Source: Quercus robur
Lineage: Eukaryota; Streptophyta; Magnoliopsida; Fagales; Fagaceae
Direction: 5' to 3'
DNA length: 64,000 bases
NCBI RefSeq assembly: GCF_932294415.1
Contig: NC_065544.1
Coordinates: forward strand, 13,739,351 to 13,803,350
Both the position numbers and the translations under genes were made by a program. The notes under the pieces are model-generated. The model worked only from the letters and a program-made list of their open reading frames with translations, was not told the origin of the DNA and did no database searches. Below are positions 11,475-22,320 of this stretch, in pieces (position 1 is the stretch's first letter; each line of letters starts with the position of its first letter).

Positions 11475-11735
11475 AAAACGCTCATCCGACGAGCGTCCGA
11501 CGAGCGGCGCTCGTCGGACGAACGTGCTCGTCTCTCGTCAATCGCTCGAACGAACGCGCTCGTCTCTCGTCGATCGACGAGCGCTCGTCGATTGACGAGA
11601 GACGAGCGCGCTCGTCGATCGCGCCGCTCGATCGACGATCGCAATCGTGCACCGAGCCGCTCGTCCGCGCGGTGCGATCGTCGGACGAGCGGCGCAATCG
11701 TCAATCGCGCCGCTCGTCGGCGCGATCGTCCCTCT
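11475..11735. repeat. Palindromic CpG-dense core of the MITE
   Basis: About 260 bp is built almost entirely of CGACGAGCG and CGCTCGTCG words on both strands, interspersed with CGATCG. CpG density is far above the surrounding AT-rich DNA. Because the words are mutual reverse complements, the stretch can fold in many ways and gives Arg/Ser-rich open frames on both strands by composition alone. It sits between the two TTCCGGAA arms of the MITE. Confidence 0.8.
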
Positions 11736-11755
11736 CTCTCTCTGATCTAGGCTCT

Positions 11756-11796
<41 letters not shown>
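11732..11796 (+). repeat. (CT)n microsatellite
   Basis: A near-pure CT tract adjoins the CpG core inside the MITE. Confidence 0.85.
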
Positions 11797-11798
<2 letters not shown>

Positions 11799-11975
11799 GG
11801 AAGTGAATTGAAGTGAAAATGAAGGCAGAAATGGATTTCCGTGGTCAAAGGGGAAATTTGTGGTCAATCGGAAATCATTTTCCGGAAAATAATGTTTTCC
11901 GTGACAGCCAAACGCATGCATTTTCCGGAAAATCATTTCCGGAATCACTTTGAAGTCGATTCAAACGCAGCCTAG

Positions 11976-12485
11976 AATACAAACCAAAGAATAAGATCTA
12001 AAAGAGTAAATAAAGATAACTATATAAGTATTCAAGATTAGAACTAAAAAGAAATAAAAGATAAATGCCACTCCCGTGTCTCACAATTTTTTCAAAAAAA
12101 AAGAAAAAAGTATATGGCTGGGACATAGGTGCAAAAGTGTCCTAGGCATGAAGTATCCGTGCTTTATAGATTACTAGTGTATAACTCGTGCATATACACA
12201 GTACAATTAAAAAAAAAATTACAATTACACACATATATGGATTCAAATTATACTCTCTCTCTCTCTTATTTTTTTTATTTTAATTTGTTTTGGATAAACA
12301 CATGAGTTTACTCTTTTTTTGTATATTAAGTTTTTAATGATTTATTTATATTAGACCTTTCGTCTTTTGCATCTCATTAACTCACTTAGAACAAAAATTT
12401 TAAAAATTTAAATAGGACACGTGGCGTAAAATTACATAACAATTGGAATCCAATTTAAAACCTAATGGATTTTCTCTCCGTTTTA

Positions 12486-12519
<34 letters not shown>

Positions 12520-12539
12520 TTGGGTTAAGATGTCGTTAT
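11976..12539. other. Intergenic AT-rich DNA
   Basis: No coding signal is seen. It includes short (CT)n at about 12254-12266 and (TA)n at about 12490-12516. Confidence 0.45.
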
Positions 12540-12748
12540 GAGTCTTTTCAAGCATATGTTTAAAAACGCGGCTATAGCTAACCTACAGCTGCGCTTTAAA
12601 ATGCAGCTATAAGTCCCTTTTAAAATAAATTATTCGGTTGGACTTATAGCCACGTTTTAAAAACGCAGCGATAGGTTAGCTATAACCGCATTTTTTTGTA
12701 AACGTGGCTAAAAAAAAAATGCGGCTATAGCCTGTGTTTTTTGTAGTG
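12540..12748 (-). mobile_element. CACTA-type terminus (second family), truncated
   Basis: The right edge ends GTTTTTTGTAGTG, the reverse complement of a CACTACAAAAAAC terminus. Subterminal GCGGCTATAGC words occur in both orientations, and 12567-12690 forms an imperfect inverted repeat centred near 12630. No matching CACTACAAA end was seen on the left, so it is a truncated or deleted copy. Its subterminal word differs from that of the large CACTA at 18996. Confidence 0.6.
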
Positions 12749-13469
12749 CATCCGTATTGGTTTGTACATTCTTTGTTTTGTTTTATATATGTTTATTGAC
12801 ATCAATGTCAATGGACCATATGTTAGTTGCCCTCAATCTCAATAGACCATATTGTCATGACCAAAAAAGAAATGGTTTTGAGTTAAGATTTTGATTTTTT
12901 TTTCCCTATTTTGTAATTTCTTGGAGATGATCTAGTTTGACTATTCAATGTATTTGAACTTTGACGAATGATCCGAAAAAAAAGATCCATTAAATTAAAC
13001 CCCAGGCCATTACATTGATTGTTGCTTTGCTCTTAAGCATGCCATACAAAGACTTGATCGACCCCCTCCAACTATCCCAAACATAGCCAACAATCTAGTA
13101 CCAAATCATGCTGCCATCCAAGGACGAACAATCAACTGCTTTTTTGAAGACAACCGTCCAACAAGCCTACCCTCTTGATTATGGAGGAGTACCAATTTAC
13201 TATGTCCTAACATGGGACAACATTATGGGCAATTGCTGCCACCTATAAAGCCCAAACAAAACATTTGGGAATAGGAAGAAGAACCTACCCAATCTAAGCC
13301 TAGCAAACCTCTTCCTAAACAACCAAACCCGACCCATCTAAACACTAACCACAAAAACAATTCACCTTAAATTAAAAAGCTCACCCATTCTAAACATTTA
13401 CAACCAAGCCCAATCAGTCATCCAACCCACTATAAGAGATGACCCACATTATTCAAGGAGCTTGCCACT
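12749..13469. other. Intergenic DNA without recognised features
   Basis: No open frame of useful length and no bounded element was recognised. Confidence 0.4.
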
Positions 13470-13900
13470 ATAAATGCAATGATACGAGGAAAGAACTAGT
13501 CATATTTGCACACTTATAACCCAAAAGTGCTAGTTAAGTTGCAATTTGGCTCTTTTTAGTCACTTATAAGTCCAATATTTAGTTGGTAAATATCCACGCT
13601 CCAACAATTCAATCCAATCTAATCCGTACAATTTAGAGGATCCTAATCTCCCCCACTTAAAATCCTAACGTCCTCATTATGGCCCTCATTGTGCAATAGT
13701 ATTTCTGAGTCACATGATGTTACTAGATTGGCTCTAATACCATTTATAATGATTTAAGGAAAATTGCTAGTTACATCTGTGTAATATTTCAAAAGGACTA
13801 GTCTAGTTGCAATTGAGATTTCTTATAATCACTTATAAACCTAAAATCTACTTAGTAAACACCTAATGAGAATTCAATTTAACAAGGAATTGTCGAACAA
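13470..13900 (-). mobile_element. TRIM-like miniature LTR element
   Basis: Two related ~150-bp blocks (about 13470-13640 and 13745-13900) share 'aggaaa', 'ctagtt', 'gttgcaatt' and 'cacttata' in order. Between them are a pyrimidine run TCTCCCCCACTT (about 13650, a reversed PPT) and GGCTCTAATACCA (about 13730, the reverse of a tRNA-Met-type PBS). The internal region is only ~100 bp. This is the TRIM layout on the minus strand. LTR identity is modest and the ends are approximate. Confidence 0.5.
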
Positions 13901-14043
13901 AACTTAAGGCAATGAGGGAAGTTTTGATTGGCCTTCACTGAGTGATGATCAAAACTTCCCCCCAAAATAGGAATTGTTTTAAAAATTGGATCAAACTAGC
14001 CAGTTTAACCAATAATCGAATTCTCAACCGATTCGGTAAAAAC

Positions 14044-15064
14044 TGTTAGAACATATGTGATTCACTTGTTAGGAACATATGTCACTATTTTATGTAATTG
14101 GCTAATCTTTTGACAAAACGCACTTTACTTGTATTTAGGTAGATCTAGAACGTGTTTAATACTTCAAGAAACTGTGTTTCAAGATCAAGTATTGAAGACA
14201 TGCAAGTCTGTCCAAGATTCAAGCTGAAGAAGTGCTGTTCATTAAAGCTCGACAGCTAGTTATCCATCGAGCTTAAGAAGCTGTTCTAGCCCCGTGGTTC
14301 AACAGCTACTCGACAGCATCTCGACAGATAGGTATCTGTCGAGTTTTATGAAAAACAGAATCCAGTTCTGTTTTGACTCCAATCCGGTTTTATGTGTTTG
14401 GACTTTCTTTTCTCACAATCCTAGACATATAAAAGGATTATTTTAAGGGTCGTTAAAGTTGTTCACAAGTTGCACAAGTGTTGAGCAAAGTTTGTTTAAG
14501 CAAATTGTGACCGGAGACAAAATTTGCCCTAGTTCATCGGTTTTGAAGAAGTTGCTGTGTTTGTGCACCGTAAGGTTTTGTGACCAAGCATCTTCTTAAT
14601 CTTCATCGTTGGGATGAACTGAAGAATTTTGCAGCCAATAATCTTCTCTAGTTGGTGATTGAAGTCGCGTACTGGGATCCGCGCAATTGATTAGTCACGT
14701 ACTTGGGAGCTGTGCATTGAAAGGAGAAATTGTCACTACAAAACAAGTCCAATTGGGTATTGGAGTAAGGGTTCAACTATAGGTTGATATAAAGTACTGA
14801 GATTCCTTTACTTGTAACCGCTTGTTGTGATAATAGTGGAATTTCGGGAGTGGTGACCTGAAAATCACCCGGTGGGGTTTTTGCTGTGTTGGTTTTCCCC
14901 ATTCGTAAACAAATCACCATGTCAATTTATTTTTCGCTGTACTTAATTTAATTGGTGATTTGTTTGTGTTACCACGTGTTTGCATGTTAATTTGATGAAT
15001 TAATAAACTTGACTAATTAATCAATTAATTCATCATAAGGGATCAATTCGTTTTTGACCTATCA
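14044..15064 (+). mobile_element. Solo LTR, TSD AAAAC
   Basis: A 1021-bp unit runs from TGTTAGAACATA to TTTTTGACCTATCA, flanked by exact AAAAC (14039-14043 and 15065-15069). It has a likely TATA ('acatataaaagg', about 14426-14437). Relatives in reverse orientation occur at 2313-3102 and 3577-4513. No internal region is attached. Confidence 0.9.
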
Positions 15065-15069
15065 AAAAC

Positions 15070-15913
15070 CATAAAAATGGTGGTAAAACAGCCAATTCAA
15101 CAAGTAAAAATCGAGAACAGAACATTTTTTTGGTTTTTTGACCATTCCGGTTTTAAAATCATCAAAATAGGATTTTTTGTTGCATTTTTTGCTTTTTCTT
15201 GTGTTCCTAATAGAAGAGTTGTCTTTGAAAAGACAAATTTATATGAATGCTTTTAGTGGTATAAGTCCTCTTAAATGTTGCTTTTGCTATTACTAGCTAT
15301 TAGAACCTTATTTCCTAAAAAATTCTGCAGGAAAGTTGTTTTTGCAACTATCTCACTCGAGCAGGCTACATTTTGATCTAACAATTTGATTTCTTGAATA
15401 GCACTCACATTGCACAGTAACTTTACTCGAGAGGGCGGAGGGCCTTAAGCTTGCTCGAATGTGACACATTCTTTTTTTCATTTTTCTTTTTAAACTTTTT
15501 TTTTCTTCATTCTCTTACTTACCTTCAAAGTAAGATCATTCACATATCACAATCTACAATCTACGTATATATATATTTGCAAATATAAAACAGTAGTCTA
15601 AAAGTACTGGTTGGACCGTGTCTATACTTTTTAGATTAATTTCATCGTGATCAACACAAAAATTAAATTCTCTCAGTAAATCTCATACCTTGAACTGATC
15701 AGAATGGTTCGAGAGGTACTTTCTAGTTTATAATATGCTTTAGAACTTTCTTTTTTATTATTCTGGTGATGTTGTCATCTTGATCTATACAATGAATTGC
15801 ATTTCAATATTATCAGGGTTGACGAAGTGAACATTCATTTTTTTAATGGATAACTTGATTAAAATGCAGTTTTAGCGTACCCATTATTGAATTTAGAAGA
15901 GGAGAAGAATAGT
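15070..15913. other. Upstream flank of DUF26 gene A
   Basis: There is no coding sequence. From about 15800 onward it resembles the upstream flank of gene C (for example the shared 'caatattatcagggttga' at 15807-15824), marking the left limit of the duplicated unit. Confidence 0.5.
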
Positions 15914-15991
15914 GCAGCCCAGTTTTGACAATTTCTTATCAACTTGAACAATGATTAGGAAGAAATAGTCAGCTGAGATTTACTATAAATA
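15914..15991 (+). promoter_or_regulatory. Core promoter of DUF26 gene A
   Basis: A block beginning GCAGCCC and ending AAATAGTCAG (15914-15972) is conserved upstream of genes B (50473-50530) and C (57359-57406). TATAAATA follows at 15984-15991, 52 bp before the ATG. Confidence 0.7.
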
Positions 15992-16043
15992 AGTGCCGCA
16001 TGTCCATAGCTTTAACCCATCATCCTCTCATTTCCTTCTGAAA

Positions 16044-16772
16044 ATGTCTTCCTTACATTTCACCTTCTCAATCTACCTGCTAACCTTTGCTCTCTTTCTC
16101 CAAACTATTTTTGGAGACATCCCTCTCTACAATATCTGTTCAAGCTCTGAGAACTTCACTTCCAATGACCAATATGAATCAAACCTAAGAAAGCTCTTAG
16201 GTAATCTAAACTACCAAACCCCTTCCCTTGCTTTCGGTCTTGGTTCAGTTGGTTGGTACCAATACCAAACTTATGGGATTGCTCTTTGTCGTGGAGACGT
16301 TGCAGCCGCAGACTGCAAGGCGTGTGTTAATGATGCCAGCAATGAAATTCGCAAACTTTGCCCATATGATAAAGGTGCGATTATATGGTACGATAATTGT
16401 CTTTTGAAGTACTCAAACAAGGATTTCTTGGGTCAAATTGATAATGAAAACTGGTTCTCCATGTTGAATGTGCAAAATGTGAGTGAGCCAAATATATTTA
16501 ACCAGAAGACTAGGGAGTTATTGAGCCAACTAGCCAAGGATGCATCTTTCACCACAAAAAAGTATGCAGCTGGAGAGCTAGAGCTAGGAAAATCAACCAA
16601 ACTGTATGGCTTGGCTCAATGCACATGGGACCTTTCTACCATTGGATGTTTGCAGTGTCTTGATGATGCAATTGGTCAACTTCCTAGTTGTTGTGATGGG
16701 AAAGAAGGAGGGAGAGTTATTGGTGGGAGTTGCAACATAAGATATGAGATTTACCCGTTTGTTAGTGCTTAA
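16044..16772 (+). CDS. Cysteine-rich repeat secretory protein (CRRSP38-like), copy A
   Basis: A 242-residue single-exon frame. Residues 1-24 are a signal peptide ending TIFG, so the product is predicted to be secreted to the apoplast. Two DUF26 (Gnk2-type, PF01657) domains follow. The first (about 30-125) has C82-x8-C91-x2-C94 with further Cys at 32, 106 and 119. The second (about 150-240) has C193-x8-C202-x2-C205 with C216, C217 and C230. NFT (37) and NVS (145) are possible N-glycosylation sites. Length and layout match the secreted two-domain CRRSPs that lack a kinase domain. Members of this family, such as ginkbilobin-2, bind mannose and some are antifungal. That role is inferred for this protein, not shown. 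The start is the Met at 16044: the frame is open further upstream but has only a GTG there, almost on the TATA box. AATAAA at 16900 is a likely poly(A) signal. No inactivating lesion is seen. Confidence 0.92.
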   Translation: MSSLHFTFSIYLLTFALFLQTIFGDIPLYNICSSSENFTSNDQYESNLRKLLGNLNYQTPSLAFGLGSVGWYQYQTYGIALCRGDVAAADCKACVNDASNEIRKLCPYDKGAIIWYDNCLLKYSNKDFLGQIDNENWFSMLNVQNVSEPNIFNQKTRELLSQLAKDASFTTKKYAAGELELGKSTKLYGLAQCTWDLSTIGCLQCLDDAIGQLPSCCDGKEGGRVIGGSCNIRYEIYPFVSA

Positions 16773-16899
16773 TTATAATTCAAGTTCTCTAGATTTCAGG
16801 AGCGAGTTTATAATCATTTACTTTTGGAGGGATACTAGGGAATAATGCTATGTAATTCTTTATTTCTGTTGAACCAATGTATTTGTAAAATTCATTGCC

Positions 16900-16905
16900 A
16901 ATAAA
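16900..16905 (+). promoter_or_regulatory. Poly(A) signal of gene A
   Basis: AATAAA lies 128 bp after the stop codon. The same position is deleted in the otherwise very similar gene C 3' flank. Confidence 0.55.
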
Positions 16906-17499
16906 ATGTATTTATTTTAGTTCTCTTGTCTGTTGTGAAGTGACTTGTTTATACAAGACAAAATATTTTTTTGAAGTAACATGTTTATACAAGATTAAAG
17001 AAGGCAGTGAAGTGAAATTAACACTCTATTTATGTGGATCGGCAGCGTACTTACGTTGGGTTTGATTTATCTCCAATATTTTTTCAACTGGACATCTTAT
17101 TTTGTTTTAAATATACAATAGTAAGTGATAGTAAGTTTTAATCTCTATATTTTATTTAGTTAGTGGATGATATGACAGTTTCTCATTAAAATAAAAGGAG
17201 ATTTAAATTTAAAAAGTATTGGAGGTAAGTCAAACTTACCTATATTCACAGAAGTAAGCGACTAATTAATTCACCACATGAGAAAATAGGATTACAAACA
17301 GTTTTTTTTTTTTTTTTTTTATTTTTTTTTATTTATTTTTTTTTTATTTATCATATATAATACCTGGTAAAAATTTCCCTAAATAGAGTTGTATGGTTCA
17401 CTCCGTTCCGTTCTGCTGGTTATGCTCCATTCTACTAGCTTCATTCCACTTCACTATGCCCATAAGGCCCCAACTTAGTGGCTACTAAAAAAATATAAG
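16906..17499. other. 3' flank of gene A shared with gene C
   Basis: It matches 58345-58800 closely, apart from small indels and a longer poly(T)-rich tract at about 17301-17350. No coding sequence is present. Confidence 0.6.
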
Positions 17500-17990
17500 C
17501 CAACTACAACAATCTCCACCTTGGCGAATATTCAGTCCCAAAGAAAATGTCTCCTTGCTTTGCCTCCAGCTCCAACAACTAATAATAGGGTAGAATATGT
17601 CATCATTTATGAACATGGATAAACATTGGCCGAGTCCAAGAAATACTTGAACTTGGCTGCGTTGATAAGCTTCATCAACGTATTGGCTGTATTATCTCAA
17701 GTATGAATCTTCTAAAAAATAATGTCTTTGGCAACAATAAATTCTCTTATCTTCTTGAATCTCACATCATATGCTTTGTCCTAACACGATAAACCTAGTG
17801 CTTTTAACTTTGATTGTTACAATGCAATTGAACTTCTCATTACTTTAAACCCCTCTTTGACTAGCCCATTTAATCCCACTGCTCTCTGCTTGGGTTTGCA
17901 ATTATGTACTTAATGACAATGCTCACTAATCGAAATCCGGCCTAGTGCAAACCATTGCACGCACTAAAGACGCCAATGCACTAGCATATG
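17500..17990 (-). repeat. Copia-type relic (PPT/LTR junction and coding debris)
   Basis: The string 'caacaatctccaccttgg' (about 17507-17524) has the form of a reversed copia PPT next to an LTR end. The sequence beyond it looks like decayed pol. The same junction lies at 58804-58821 downstream of gene C, so the relic was present before the A/C duplication. A tandem partial copy of the 17880-17990 segment recurs at 18067-18285, split by an insertion. Confidence 0.5.
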
Positions 17991-18317
17991 GTACCTTTGA
18001 CGTGTCTTCATATTCTTTTCTCATTCTTCAGGCACCGACTATTAGATAATTTGAAAAGGTTAACCAATGGTCTCTGCTTGGATTTGCAATGGAGAAATGC
18101 TAGGGATACCAATTTTGACATAACTTTTTGCCACACATAGCAAGTTGTGATGAGTAAAGATGTGTTAGTGGGCCATGTGGGATACACTTGCAATGTCCTT
18201 GATGATAGTGCTCTGCTCACTGACCGAAATCTGGCCTGGACTGCAAACCATTGCATGCACTAAAGATGCCACTGCACCTCTTAAAACTAAATCTTGCAGA
18301 ACTGTGTTGGAGACCAC

Positions 18318-18343
18318 CCCACCCCCCCCCCCCCCCCCCCTCC
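18318..18343 (+). repeat. Poly(C) tract
   Basis: A run of about 24 C residues. The opposite strand is a long G-run and could form G-quadruplex-like structure. Confidence 0.8.
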
Positions 18344-18417
18344 AAAAAAAAAACCAAAACGTGGTAAGTACGAGACAAATTTTATTGGAGCAGTGTTTGC
18401 AGAAACTGAAGAAGCTG

Positions 18418-18830
18418 GGATAGGTGTGGTGATCAAAACTCTAGAGGTGACGTAATGGTTGCACTCTCTGAAAAATTTCCATGGTTTTGTTGGAATTGTC
18501 AGTGGCTAGACATGCCGCCCTCTTGATTGAGGAAGTTGGTTTGGATAATTCTTCTTTGGAAGGAGATTCTAAAAATAATCATCAATGCTCCTAGTCTCTT
18601 AAGAATGGTGATATGTTCAACTCTCGCGTTCAGTCACTTACTAAAAGACATTTTGTTTCATGTAAACTTTTAACAGAGTTGGTCATTCTCTCATACTTTT
18701 AGGTAAAGCAATGTAGTAGCAGATGCTTTAGATTGGTGAGCAAGATTTTTATATCCACTTTTTGTTTGGAAGAAGTTTGTTCCATCAGATATTGTCAATT
18801 TTGTTAGCGCTGATTAACTAGCTATTTAAA
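18418..18830 (+). pseudogene. LINE-type RNase H domain remnant
   Basis: In shifting frames this reads as the C-terminal RNase H-like (RVT_3) domain common in plant L1-type LINE ORF2. Visible parts are 'GVVI' at the start, 'LEGDS' with its acidic residue (near 18560), 'HSHTF' (near 18690) and 'NVVADAL' (near 18712-18735). A 'WKKFVPSDIVNFVSAD' tail follows. Multiple stops and frameshifts make it non-functional. The reverse transcriptase part is absent. Confidence 0.65.
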
Positions 18831-19009
18831 TAAAGGTTCTGATTTTTTTTCTCTAAAAGAAAAAAAAATTCTTGTAAAAAAATTAAATACAAAATAAAAG
18901 GAAAAATAAGTAAATTACTGCTTATGTGAAAAAATAGTTTCAATTTGAATACTTCTAAGAAAATTTAATGGATTGTATTATCAAAACCACAAATACACTA
19001 CAAAAAAAT

Positions 19010-19540
19010 CGTCCTGTCCCAGCGTTTTTTTCCCAGCGTTTTTACAAACCGCCGTAATAGATAAGTCTGTACCAGCGCTTTATGAAAACACTGGTATAGG
19101 AAATCCTATTACGGCGGCTCAAAACCAGCGCTTTATAAAGCGCTGCAATAGGAGGCCTATAGTGGCATTTTTCAAAAACGCTGTTATAGGAAGCCCAAAA
19201 ACGCTGGGATAAGGTTACTGATTTCCCTTAGGGGGAAAGACCTATCCCAGCGCTTTTAAAAGCGCTGGGATAGGTTTTTCCCCATAAGGGAATGAGGGAC
19301 CTGTCCCTGCGCTTTTGAAAGCGCTGGGATAGGTGGACCCTATTCCAGCGCTTTTGAAAGCGTTGGGACAGGTCCTTCCATTCTCTTATGAAGAGAGGCC
19401 TATCCCAGCGCTTTTGGAAGTGCTGGAATAGGTCAACCTATTCCAGTGCTTCAAAAAGCGCTGGGATAGGTCTTTCTCCCTAAAGGAATGGAAGGACCTG
19501 TCCCAGTGCTTTCAAAAGCGCTGGAATAGGTCACCTATAG
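19010..19540. repeat. Left subterminal hairpin array of the CACTA
   Basis: At least eight copies of a ~30-bp unit with self-complementary core GCGCTTTTGAAAGCGC occur, spaced about 60 bp apart, with 'ggacctgtccc' or 'taggtccttcc' linkers. Such arrays are the usual transposase-binding regions of CACTA elements. Here each unit is itself a palindrome. Confidence 0.85.
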
Positions 19541-19559
19541 ATTTTTTTTTTTTTTTAAT

Positions 19560-19690
19560 TTTTTTTTAACACAAGATAGAATTTCTACTATAGCCTAATT
19601 TAAGTGCATATGTGTATGGAACTTCCTCCTGGAGACTTGAACCCCGACACTTGCCCCTCACATCCCACAAACACTTATACTTGTGGAGGG
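19560..19690 (-). mobile_element. Reversed, 5'-truncated SINE copy
   Basis: It resembles the reverse complement of the SINE at 11105-11287. Shared parts are 'cctggagacttgaacccc' (B-box side, about 19628-19645) and 'cacttatacttgtggag'. The A-box end is lost after about 19690. Confidence 0.6.
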
Positions 19691-19734
19691 ATTTGTTAAT
19701 TATCAAATGACCAATACTCTCCTAAACCTAAAAA

Positions 19735-21685
19735 AAGACCAAAGTACCCCCCAAAACATTGAAAAAGAGCAAAAACACCCCGATACCTAGAAAAAGAATA
19801 ATATACCCCCGAAACCTAATAAATGACTAAAATAACCCCAAAACATCAAAAATGACCTAAGCACCCCCTAAGGCATTGAAAATGACTAGAGTACCCCTTG
19901 TGTCTAAAACTAGCCAAAATACCCTCAATTACTTAAATAAGAACAAAATACCCCTATAAGTCAAATAAATGACCAAAATGCCCCTAGAAAGACAAAAAAT
20001 GTCCAAAACACACCTGACACCCAAAAAAGGATTGATACACCCCCGAAACATAAAAAATGACCGAAATATCCCCAAAACATTGAAATGAATCCTAAAAACT
20101 AGAAAATGACAAAAACACCCCCCATGCATATAAAAGGTGGAAAACCCCTTGATTACTTAAATGAGACTCAAACCCACTCAATTATTAATTGGGTGAAATG
20201 AGTATTAACCCAATTAAACCCAATTAATATTAATGTTTATTGCGTTTTAAATGGGTACCTAATTATGATCCAAGTATCATTTCTACAAATCAACCAACTT
20301 TAAAATACCCCAAAACCACTAAAATGAGCAAAATACCCCTTAAACATAAAAAATGACCAAGATACCCTAAAAAAAAAAAAAACAAAATAACCCCTGTGGG
20401 GCCCAATAATTTATGGGCCAGTCCCACTTGCTCATGGGGAGTCCAAGGGCCCAAGCCGAAGAAGGCTATGACCCAAGCTCAATAACATAAAGCAGAAAAT
20501 GGCCCGGAGAAGCAGCCGAGGACAGTCCAGTCCTCGGCTGACCCAAAGCTCCACCGAGAAGAGGGGCAAAAACGGTATAGGGACAAACTTGAAAGAAAAT
20601 CTAAAATATCTAGGAAAGGCTGTCCCTACTACCCTCCCCATACACGGCTCTGCACCTAATAGAGCCGTATTCTTCAGCTTTATCAACCACTCCCAACGAC
20701 TTTGGATTTGGACTGACGGGACAAGTATCAGTCTCGGAAAGGTCGACCCTACACGTGGACGAAGGAAAGCGAACGCAGGCTAGTATAAAAGAAAAAATAA
20801 GTAATCTGGAGAAGGGACTGGAAAAAAGGAGGGCCAGAAAAGGAGGGCCTCCCAGTCTACCTCCAAGAGATAGATTCCAGGGGTGAAAACACCTTAAACA
20901 CGTATGAACACCACAAAAACCCACCGCCGGGTAACCGAGGCCTAGCCTTTCAAACCCACTCTCTACAAATGATATTGTCTGGGCCTTTTTACGTGCGAAC
21001 CCAACACCGTTGTGGTTCGTTGCGTACCGTGTCCCTACAACCCCGAAACCCAAAAAATTACCAAAATACCTCCAAAACCTAAAAATAAAATACCCCCGAA
21101 ACATAAAAAAAATGACTAAAATACTCACTGAAACCAAAAAAATGAACAAAATACTTCCAAAACCCAAAAAATGACCAAAATACCCCCAAAGTCCAAAAAA
21201 TGACCAAAATATCCCTAAAGTCCAAAAAATGACCAAAATACCCTCAAAACCTAAAAATTACCAGAATACCCCCAAAACCTAAAAAATGATCGAAATACCC
21301 CTGAAGTCCATAAAATGACCAAAACACCCCTGGTCGTTTTTTGGGTTTCGGGGATATTTTGGTCATTTTTAGGTTTTAGGGGTATTTTTGTCATTTTGTA
21401 GGTTTCATGATTATTTTGGTATTTTTTTGGTTTCGGGGGTATTTTAGTCATTTTTTAGGTTTTAAGGGTATTTTTGGTCTTTTTTTGGTTTTTGGCGGGT
21501 ATTTTGGTCATTTTAAGGTTTTGGAGGGTATTTTTGTCAAATTTTGGTTTTTGGGAGGTATTTTGATCTTTTTTTGGGTTTTGGGGATATTTTGGTCATT
21601 TTTTGATTTTGGGGATATTTTGGTCATTTTTTTTTGGTTTTTGGGGTATTTTGGTCATTTCGTAGGTTTCATGGTTATATTTTAA
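19735..21685. repeat. Minisatellite array that reverses orientation
   Basis: Units of roughly 30-35 bp containing 'aaaatgaccaaaatacccc' run from about 19735 to 20389 and from 21040 to 21335. From about 21336 to 21685 the same unit appears reverse-complemented ('ggtattttggtcatttt'). The array is broken by the solo LTR at 20395-21039. Long open frames rich in Phe, Gly and Trp arise from the repeat and are not genes. Confidence 0.8.
20395..21039. mobile_element. Solo LTR in the minisatellite, TSD ACCCC
   Basis: A 645-bp unit runs from TGTGGGGCCCAATAA to CGTGTCCCTACA, flanked by exact ACCCC (20390-20394 and 21040-21044). It is GC-richer than its surroundings and contains a 'cgaggacagtccagtcctcg' inverted repeat (about 20518-20537). 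No other copy is in the window. Confidence 0.85.
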
Positions 21686-21949
21686 TATTGTTGGTCCTCG
21701 AGTCACATCTTACAAATTTTTTTTAGCTATCACATTATATTTTAGTAATTTTTAGTGAGGAATTATATTTTATTAATTTGAAGTATTAAATTAAAATATA
21801 TTAAATTAGTTTGAATTATTAAATTCAATTTTGTTAAATTGAATTATTAAAAAATATTTTTATTGATTAATATAATTTATTTTATTAATTTATTAAAAAA
21901 TATTTTTATTAATTAATATAATTTTTATTAATCAAGAAAATGCTAATGA
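21686..21949. other. AT-rich spacer inside the CACTA
   Basis: It consists of repeated 'ttattaatt' and 'aaaatatttttatt' words and has no coding content. Confidence 0.5.
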
Positions 21950-22320
21950 AAAGACCTATCCCAGCGCTTTTAAAAGCGCTGGGATAGGCCTCTCTCCATA
22001 AGGGAATGGAGAGACCTGTCCCAGCGCTTTTGAAAGTGCTGGAATAGGTGGACCTTATTCCAGCGCTTCAAAAACCGCTGGGATAGGCCTCTCTCCATAA
22101 GGGAATGGAGGGACCTGTCCCAGCGCTTTTGGAAGCGCTGGAATAGGTGGACCTTATTCCAGCGCTTTCAAAAGCGCCGGGATAGGATCACTTATTCCTT
22201 TATGGGGATAGACCTGTCCCAGCGCTTTCGAAAGCGCTGGAATAGGGTCCACCTATTCCAGCGCTTCCAAAAGTGCTGGGATAGGTCTCCAAAAACGCTG
22301 GGATAGGTCCCTCGTACCAC
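21950..22320. repeat. Inner block of subterminal hairpin repeats
   Basis: About seven more copies of the GCGCTTTTGAAAGCGC hairpin unit lie 2.4 kb inside the left array. The simplest reading is that one original left array was split by the insertions at about 19545-21950. Confidence 0.8.

Larger units (their letters stand above)
11297..11972. mobile_element. MITE with GGCTGTGTTTGG ends and TSD TAG
   Basis: The left end GGCTGTGTTTGG and the reverse complement of the right end GGCTGCGTTTGA are inverted. TAG occurs on both sides (11294-11296 and 11973-11975). The arms carry repeated palindromic TTTTCCGGAAAA motifs. The 3-bp TSD suggests PIF/Harbinger-like mobilisation, although TAG is off the usual TWA. 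It inserted at the very edge of the SINE target duplication, so it is younger than the SINE. There is no transposase. Confidence 0.7.

Noticed and set aside
11301..11948. Overlapping open frames on both strands rich in Arg, Ser, Asp and Glu
   Set aside because: They are products of the palindromic CpG core, where stop codons are rare; the same residues appear on both strands.
12160..12240. Possible Helitron end near 'actagtgtataactcgtgc'
   Set aside because: No TC start, CTRR end with hairpin, or partner end could be identified.
15993..16043. Upstream extension of DUF26 gene A (and 57431-57508 in gene C)
   Set aside because: The extension begins next to or upstream of the TATA box, has no ATG in A, and is not conserved between copies. 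The shared Met before the signal peptide is the likely start.
19010..19540. CRISPR-like appearance of evenly spaced palindromic repeats
   Set aside because: Repeats vary, spacers are themselves repetitive, and the array is the subterminal region of a eukaryotic CACTA element.
19929..21685. Several long open frames with repeated Phe/Gly/Trp-rich peptides
   Set aside because: They come from the ~33-bp minisatellite unit read in frame, on both strands, and show no start context or domain.
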